Shown: positions 9,401 through 13,379 of the stretch, in pieces | Layout: every line of letters begins with the position of its first letter | Position numbering within the stretch: position 1 is the first letter of the stretch | NCBI GenBank assembly: GCA_023807065.1 | Contig: JAJJLU010000955.1 | Span: forward strand, 1-13,379 | Length of the DNA: 13,379 nt | Origin: Isotricha intestinalis | Taxonomy: Eukaryota > Ciliophora > Litostomatea > Vestibuliferida > Isotrichidae | Direction of reading: 5' to 3' | Notes under the pieces: model-generated | What the model saw: the letters and a program-made list of their open reading frames with translations, nothing else | Databases searched by the model: none | Told to the model about the DNA's origin: nothing | Position numbers and translations under genes: made by a program

Positions 9401-9884
9401 TCTTGCTGCTTATGGAATTATTAGTTATATTCTTCAAATAAAAGATCGTCATAATGGAAATATTTTAATAGATAAAGATGGACATTTAATTCATATTGAT
9501 TTTGGTTTTATCTTTGATATATCTCCAGGAGGAAATATGAAATTTGAAAAAGCTGCATTTAAATTAACTAAAGAAATGATTCAAATTATGGAAGGAACAG
9601 AAAGTGAAGCTTATGCTACTTTTGTTGATTTAACAGTAAGAGCTTTTTTAGCCTGTAGAGATTATATGAATAATTTATTAGATCCTGTGTATTTAATGTT
9701 TAGTTCTGGATTAGACTGTTTTAGAGAAAATTCAATAAAACATTTTATTGAAAGATTTAAATTAGATTTAAATGAAGAAGACGCTGCTAATTATATGAGA
9801 GGGTTAATAAAAGTTGCAGCTGATAATTGGAGAACTAAAGGATATGATTTGATTCAAAAAATTCAAAATAATATTTCATATTAA
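3480..9884 (+). CDS. Phosphatidylinositol 4-kinase type III alpha (PI4KA/Stt4 family)
   Basis: The protein is complete at 2134 residues, close to human PI4KA and somewhat longer than yeast Stt4. It phosphorylates phosphatidylinositol to PI4P, in the known family at the plasma membrane. Residues 1 to about 1300 form a helical solenoid, with the family-like CWEW motif at 1046-1049 and ARHPLY around His1200. The helical PIK region spans about 1330-1560 (RLRYWNNP around Trp1351; IIFYLPQLIQSLR from 1488; AHQFLWAL from 1522). Kinase landmarks are QSAKKVPF ending at Phe1661, IFKVGDD with ATP-binding Lys1877, KDRHNGN with catalytic Asp1989 and Asn1994, and HIDFG with Asp2007. The C-terminus DLIQKIQNNISY matches the family end, so it is not truncated. 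An unusually long low-complexity insert (about 1682-1870) lies in the N-lobe. No intron is needed over 6.4 kb. Start: first ATG after in-frame TAA 3462-3464. Confidence 0.96.
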   Translation: MKAILKQLEKKIIEEYKDKKRNKDFIKEHYKHSLELINPIVSDGNSIINEYQYNIMMHLFNLASSIEYIPSIFIKQIASLSLFKTLEITGFSYEVQTSKRTEFLSHYYKIVSIIMNNKFIKESKKNIFEKIVSDKLNEKTAQWLINLFTQSNDNLDDGTKVLLKAITQTKFEFFDAFAQNFKKALYELISSNNNKNWMNKYVFKIIEKCLIKLKNIEKEFLIKLGEICHSIIDIFLKKKNLKIKKLYQISIRIMYIIYHRRNEKNSKIIKFFNLKTQPIFNMELSNEFKESIIQDFIDVNFYILKKKDSLIQFYQHFYSLIFTTKEYKQVELYTQCIENIFKYEMTFRENEVSHISFIRLLMKDFSSNNNLDQSNTAINLICRIINNCQEEMKIKILEEITFTNFSFFSNENNICYLKSLLITIKNNVRNNKIGEYYIQYLELLFTHSLKGKCNFSDFLEFFKNIKLSPEKLFYLTLRFAIKYFIYLQDNNIFDKNLASNEIKNNVTTFLEILAIKSIEIETFEKEYIQEILNIFSYFIIFKLFAYPNLDFSSKLKLTNTNDNNRDFSIYLIIFANNIPELIFNKNTFLTSPVKIEVSPLLLTKLGNSKKLFPSEFTDFGEFSSLNIETQLYLVAIYYQFISKYFFIRIIFDNSNSEEWSSQLEIIDSKILIKNLKSTKLSIVNLMNLMTDNIFLYNQKNNEFLSKMFTTFFEKYFDVLKKSYNTQFKRELLSYELKLLLKLSCYFNSEIRGRALKMIKTYSKYFPFLLNEYEIFEYYVNILGILIEQSLKHYDYFITEIPQNNLILELPSEKKTINQTYFNLYKVFEKGLQKSHMINNNNIAYNMSNYLNQYTINPSLQRDSMNYSVNLLQKIYNNIKKIEIPPTLKTSAYLNPEKFRNYLKTHVKKNYDKYMSLSSINDIFSPSDYAKSTKLQLRNKYIGIVEGKINNLRNELNKDDNKCYYRFKYDISKNISRCLNDNIDTILLSQKITPILIELTAFIVYIKRDDFKITFNKNIIIDELINILTSIPLLLNNSYAMETATFCWEWILYFDREMIPIILSNISTCLNHSSIKLYFLPTMIKSKSEIFDLENNFEDSVNNAKEIYYNAKNKIVNEILFSSSDNFLNPNKNVELINEKLSEKAKNVHYGEFINGQIILLKFLKECMNEFCKCDMEKLKLIYDIIKEFVDLKIDKNLARHPLYVYLHFFVFNISMELIDIIKSRIPLFDNIKKELNQFRVLVYLYGLRYFQFEKMRRMIENKFHLKEITETLTNCIENLQNDAKTKELLQIEANTKNIKKSKFAKVDILVNKIKKSKSNKNDPNENSMIYDHFKELLIYLIDNEKGRLRYWNNPSSSHKSNIDFSEEKLKKIFNTAFTFSYKLGIKLIQRFPWIIKKYPEYVNQLGIDIYKEKKIFYNQPFALNLLVEYITKNNLNDLSNKDIMKHLIFWRFPSLNYALKFISLKYTKMVFLHKYCIHMLEHALTKAIIFYLPQLIQSLRTDTDYQVAKFIFHKCKVSSMIAHQFLWALEVEEVTAPKIKKRYLPKDYIDNFNSENICRILRLKILKDLNYVKRKFWFEENEIFSQVNEVSGYFLHPEGEYANLSLKMTKEEKTDFVRKELGKLQGKILPYIYLPTNPTYRLLNILPKSAITLQSAKKVPFIVSFEAVEYPGPDKEHFINMGVTNFIETELKNSNNNVLFTTILTSVKNTKTENEIENTSYNKNDNEDITCSDLSFEEKNYENENIEPEQAEGIFIPSFQPRVLVSKNSIIHTNINEINNKIFQDTNENIIAPNNINNKSFNFFSLSNSYPYNAMTDKKNLELNDNISELSDCTLSDLDFEENENFKNSKVNKKVSITKHQIEKNSPNQIYMPCIFKVGDDLRQDALALQVIQIFQEIFNENNLKLYTYPYQTISTISRKYKDLGGYIEVVKDTDSRDQIGKTYETNLYDYYICSFGQENSNKFRSARKNLIISLAAYGIISYILQIKDRHNGNILIDKDGHLIHIDFGFIFDISPGGNMKFEKAAFKLTKEMIQIMEGTESEAYATFVDLTVRAFLACRDYMNNLLDPVYLMFSSGLDCFRENSIKHFIERFKLDLNEEDAANYMRGLIKVAADNWRTKGYDLIQKIQNNISY
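8523..9089 (+). other. Low-complexity insert in the kinase N-lobe of PI4K
   Basis: Between the strand at VSFEAVEYPGPDKEHF and the lysine strand MPCIFKVGDD, this protein carries about 190 residues, against roughly 35 in human PI4KA as I recall it. The segment is rich in N, E, S and D and is probably disordered. It has one more hydrophobic patch in the middle (GIFIPSFQPRVLVSK). An acidic Ser/Thr motif occurs twice: DITCSDLSFEE (residues 1728-1738, bases 8661-8693) and DCTLSDLDFEE (1832-1842, bases 8973-9005). The insert keeps the reading frame and both flanks match the family, so it is unlikely to be an assembly error. A spliced-out intron is not excluded. Confidence 0.75.
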
Positions 9885-11165
9885 TTTATCAAAAAAATTT
9901 GGTTTTGAGAAATTTGATATTAATTAAATAAAATTTTTTTTCACAAAAAAAATAATTAAATATAGTAATAATATAATATTTCCTTTTTTGTCTTTTTTAA
10001 TTATCTAATTCTATATAGTATTATTTTTTATTCCATTTTCTTTCTTTCCTTTATTCTTTGAATAAAATTCTCATAAATATATTCTTTAAAAATATTAGGA
10101 GAGCAATTAAATAATGAATGTTATTATCTTTGATTATTTTTTATAAATTCTAAATTTCATTGTATAAATCTATATAATTTTTTATGTTGGTTGTTTGTGA
10201 TTATATTTGTCCATTTTAATAAATTTATAATAAATTCTCTAAAAAAACCAAGCACTCAAATTTTTATCAATTAAAATTAATAATTTTAATTTGAATCATT
10301 ATTCATTTAAATTATAATGTTTTAAATCAAATTTATAAATAAATTATAACTTTAAAAATTTGGGTTTAATTTCATTTTTGATTTAAAAACAGAGGGATTA
10401 TGGAAATAATAAATAATTTTAATAATGATAAATTTCGGTTAAACAATATGATTTATATCCATTGTTTCTTTCATTTTTTATTTTTGACAATTATTTAATC
10501 AAAATTTAAATTTAATAAATATTATTCCATCATCATAATATTTTGTATTTTTTAAAATATATAATTAATATATATATTGAAAATAAAAATAATTAAATCA
10601 TTTTTATTTGATAGTTTTTAGAAATCATTTTTGATTGAAAGTTAATGATAATATATTCGATCTTTAAGAAAGTATAAAGTTGATAAAATGAAATTAAACT
10701 TCAAATATTAATATAAAACAAAGTAATTTAATTATTAAATAATAAAAGTTTTTTTAAATATATTAAACAATTAATTAGAATATTAATTTTATTCATGATT
10801 AACTCAAATTAAATAAATAATTTAAATGATTGAAATTTACAATTTAAATTAAATAATAAATAAAAACTTTCAATATATTATATTTTTTATATTAATTAAC
10901 TTTAAAATTATTATTTCAATATATCAAATTTCCATTCATTTCAAAAATTAAACTTTCTTGTAATTTATATTTTAATTATTTTTTACATTATTATATTTTT
11001 TTTATTCATCTTGTAAAATCTAATCAGATTTACTTTTTTCAATTTTTTTATGTTTACATTTATTGAAAAATCCACTTTTAAATACTAAATGAATTAATTT
11101 TAAATGATTTAATTATATATTTGATAGAATAATATTGTTATTTTAAAATAATAATAATAATAATA
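9885..11165. other. AT-rich spacer between convergent genes 3 and 4
   Basis: This 1281-base stretch receives the 3' ends of two convergent genes, so it should hold two sets of polyadenylation signals. AATAAA-like strings are too frequent here to assign any. A pyrimidine-rich patch lies at about 10031-10060. I see no convincing open frame, tRNA-like element, transposon terminus or long repeat. The gene 4 end is flanked by a short ATA/ATT triplet run (about 11147-11167). Confidence 0.6.
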
Positions 11166-12692
11166 TTAATCTTCAAAATTGATTTTCATTTCTGAGTTAG
11201 TATCTTCTTTTAATTGTGATTTAATCCCTTTTTCTCTCTCAATTTGTATTTCTTTTTCTGACTTATCTTCTTCTTTTTTTATCATAAAAGTAACTAATAA
11301 TTCTACTAATAATGAAATAAAACAAAGAATAAAACTTGTAAATTGAATTATAAGAGATATTTTAATTTTTTTTTGATATGTATTATAATGATTTACTATA
11401 TTTGCATCAGTCTCATTTAAACAATTTAAATGAGAAACTAAAGAATTTGAATATTTTTTACAAAAAATAAAAGGAATAATAAAAAGTATTAAAAGAATTG
11501 AGTTAATTAAGGAATAAATATAATATATCTCTGTAAGTAACATAGAAAAAAATTGAAAAAAAATATTAATAAAAGACATTACTGAAATAAATACAAAACA
11601 AAATTTATATTTCTTTCGATTATTCATATAATTTGAAAAAGAATTTGAATTTAATGAATATTTCAAATAACATTCTTTATTAAATCCAGGGTAAAATAAA
11701 ATATAAAGACTAGAATTTAAGTTATCTAATTTTGATAAATTATAATTGTGAAATAATTCATAAATTCCATTTTCTTTAAAAAAATCTGTTGAATTTTGAT
11801 ACCAAATTTCTTTTGAGAGTTTATTACTTTTATTACAATAAATAAAATCATATCCTATAAATAAATTATTTCTTGCAACATTCGGATATAAATGAGAACA
11901 AGGATATCCAAAAGAAATATTAAATCCAGAAATTATTTGTTTACCAATATTTTTATTTGTATAATGAATAAAATAATTTTTAACTTCTATTGGAATCGTA
12001 TCATAAATAATTTCAGTATTATTTATTATTTCTTTATGAGTGCTATTATTGTTAATAATTATATCATTCAAAGGACATTCAATATTTTCATTCAAACAAA
12101 CAATTTGGTTTAATTCATCTAACATTCCACAAATTTTCATTCCTTTTTGATTCAAACATTCTTCTTTTGTTTTTGTTGAATTTTTAATTAAAATATCATA
12201 ATTTAATTTAATATTATCTTTGTTATTTATTGAACATAATTCACATCCATTAAATTTTGTATAATTTCTGCTTTTTATTTCATCCACATTTTTACAATAT
12301 TTTTTATCATAATAAATATAAGTACTTGAATCTTGATTTACATTATTGATTATTGTACATACATCATAATTTAACCAAGGATTTTTTTTGCAAGAACCAA
12401 TAAGAAAATTAAATGGATTTTGTGAACAATAACTTAGAGGTTGTTTAGTGTATGTTCTTCCTTTAGGAATTCCATTAAAATATCCTAATATATTAGTTGA
12501 ATTTTCATCTTGACAATTTTCTTTATTTAAATTAATAATTGGAGAAGATTTATAATCATTTTCTAATTGAATAAAAACGTCATCTATAATATTTAAAGAG
12601 GGACAAAAAATTATATAAATTATGAGAAATGTTATGTAAATTAGAAAGAATAAAATACTATTGGCTATAATAACTATTTCTTTACAATCCAT
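11166..12692 (-). CDS. Unrecognised multi-pass membrane protein with Cys-rich, glycosylated ectodomain
   Basis: The protein has 508 residues, ends in TAA, and starts at the first ATG after an in-frame TAA two codons upstream. Predicted membrane segments are at about 6-29 (signal anchor), 363-386, 390-410 and 443-471. The large region 30-362 holds 14 cysteines (60, 89, 101, 112, 133, 150, 153, 179, 188, 199, 206, 265, 286, 341), including a CELC pair at 150-153. It has about eleven N-glycosylation sequons (for example Asn64, 143, 171, 258, 300, 326), so it probably faces the outside or a secretory lumen. The loop at 411-442 also carries a sequon (Asn426), which fits the same side. The charged tail 472-508 (KKEEDKSEKEIQIEREKG) would be cytosolic. 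I recognise no family; it resembles the large class of uncharacterised ciliate membrane proteins. Receptor, adhesion or channel-accessory roles cannot be told apart. Confidence 0.8.
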   Translation of the reverse strand: MDCKEIVIIANSILFFLIYITFLIIYIIFCPSLNIIDDVFIQLENDYKSSPIINLNKENCQDENSTNILGYFNGIPKGRTYTKQPLSYCSQNPFNFLIGSCKKNPWLNYDVCTIINNVNQDSSTYIYYDKKYCKNVDEIKSRNYTKFNGCELCSINNKDNIKLNYDILIKNSTKTKEECLNQKGMKICGMLDELNQIVCLNENIECPLNDIIINNNSTHKEIINNTEIIYDTIPIEVKNYFIHYTNKNIGKQIISGFNISFGYPCSHLYPNVARNNLFIGYDFIYCNKSNKLSKEIWYQNSTDFFKENGIYELFHNYNLSKLDNLNSSLYILFYPGFNKECYLKYSLNSNSFSNYMNNRKKYKFCFVFISVMSFINIFFQFFSMLLTEIYYIYSLINSILLILFIIPFIFCKKYSNSLVSHLNCLNETDANIVNHYNTYQKKIKISLIIQFTSFILCFISLLVELLVTFMIKKEEDKSEKEIQIEREKGIKSQLKEDTNSEMKINFED

Positions 12693-13254
12693 TGTTTAAA
12701 AATATTTAAATAAAAATATTAAGAAAAAATATATATAAAAAATAAATAATCAAATTAAAAATATATTATAATTATCAAAAAAAAAATTAAAAAATGAAAA
12801 AAATAAAATTTAACTGAAGAAATAAATCAAATATTATAAAAATTATTCTTTTGATATTATTTTTAAAATTTTATTTTGAAATTATACTCACAAAAAAAAA
12901 TAAATTCAAAAAAAAAATATTTTAATTATAAAAACAATTTTTTGTTTTATTGAATTGATTATTCAATTATATGACAATTTATTTTTCAAATGATTGAATT
13001 TTATATTTTAACAAATACAATATTTTTAAATTCAATTTTTTTTTCTTTACATTTTTAAATATCAATTGATAATGAAATTAAGATTTATTTATTAATTTAT
13101 ATATATTTTTTATTATTGTTCTATAGAACAATATTCTTTCTTTCTGTTCAAAAAAAATAATAATTTAAAATTTCTATAAGAAAATTGATTCCAAATTCTT
13201 AAATATATTTTATTTTTTTATTTTATGACATAAATAAAAGAGGACAAAAAACTT
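12693..13254. other. AT-rich spacer upstream of gene 4
   Basis: These 562 bases hold the promoter side of gene 4 (minus strand) and the 3' flank of the possible partial gene at the right edge. Sequence is dominated by A and T runs. The only structure that stands out is the 20-base palindrome at 13114-13133. No tRNA or other RNA gene was seen. Confidence 0.55.
13114..13133. repeat. Perfect 20-bp palindrome
   Basis: TATTGTTCTATAGAACAATA equals its own reverse complement over all 20 bases, including two G-C pairs per half-site (GTTC/GAAC). Palindromes with several G-C pairs are uncommon in this AT-rich background. It could be a dimeric protein-binding site or a cruciform-prone element; chance is also possible. 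Confidence 0.5.
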
Positions 13255-13377
13255 TTATATTATTGATTCTACTTCATTTTCTTTTTTCATTTGAATTCTT
13301 TTAAAATTATCAAATAGATTTGTATTTAATATAAATTTTTTGAACTTTTTTGATAAATTATAAAAGTTGAGTTTTGC
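13255..13377 (-). CDS. Possible 3' end of a gene running off the right edge
   Basis: On the minus strand one frame is open from the window edge for 40 codons to a TAA at 13257-13255. The peptide includes NLSKKFKKFI, NLFDNFKRIQMKKE and ends ENEVESII. The mix of Lys, Glu, Asn and regularly spaced hydrophobic residues resembles the other proteins of this window rather than random translation, and local base composition is less extreme than in the spacer beside it. It would lie in the same direction as gene 4, upstream of it. It is too short to identify, and a chance opening is possible at this length. Confidence 0.4.
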   Translation of the reverse strand, partial: AKLNFYNLSKKFKKFILNTNLFDNFKRIQMKKENEVESII

Positions 13378-13379
13378 TA

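Noticed and set aside
9885..11165. Search for tRNA, small RNA or transposon remnants in the longest spacer
   Set aside because: No B-box-like GGTTCGA string, no terminal inverted repeats with target duplications, and no open frame with protein-like composition was seen.
11892..12113. Plus-strand 73-codon frame inside gene 4
   Set aside because: Antisense shadow of the Cys-rich ectodomain; Ile/Asn/Tyr-rich with no domain.

Overview
The window looks like the left end of a eukaryotic chromosome, most likely from a ciliate macronucleus. It opens with a telomere-like heptamer array on the C-rich strand (CCCCAAT units, bases 1-26). The first gene starts only 135 bases further in. The DNA is extremely AT-rich. 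Proteins are rich in N, K, I and E, and no gene needs an intron to stay open. A 2134-codon gene contains no in-frame TAA, TAG or TGA; three genes end in TAA and one in TGA, so the standard genetic code appears to be in use. A CCCCAA-type telomere, the standard code, extreme AT content and a gut-bacterium-like gene together point to a litostome/trichostome ciliate such as those of the rumen. That placement is inference; it rests partly on recollection of the group and has not been checked.

Layout: telomere (1-26); short subtelomeric spacer; gene 1 (+, 162-1034), an alpha/beta hydrolase that looks bacterial in origin but starts with a eukaryotic N-myristoylation-type N-terminus; gene 2 (+, 1365-2591), an unrecognised secreted or surface protein with a 20-residue acidic tandem repeat and a hydrophobic C-terminal tail; an 888-base AT-rich spacer; gene 3 (+, 3480-9884), a full-length PI4K-alpha/Stt4-type phosphatidylinositol 4-kinase with a long low-complexity insert in the kinase N-lobe; a 1.28-kb spacer between convergent genes; gene 4 (-, 12692-11166), an unrecognised membrane protein with four predicted membrane segments and a cysteine-rich glycosylated ectodomain; a further AT-rich spacer with a perfect 20-base palindrome; and at the right edge a probable 3' end of another minus-strand gene (13377-13255). 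There is no telomere at the right end, so the chromosome continues.

The genes do not form an operon or an obvious pathway. A loose common theme is the cell surface: gene 3 should make PI4P at the plasma membrane, gene 1 may be lipid-anchored, and genes 2 and 4 look surface-exposed. No tRNA, rRNA, transposon or CRISPR array was seen. The most interesting points are the apparent bacterial gene with an added membrane-targeting N-terminus next to a telomere, the unrecognised gene 2 family, and the twice-occurring acidic Ser/Thr motif in the kinase insert.
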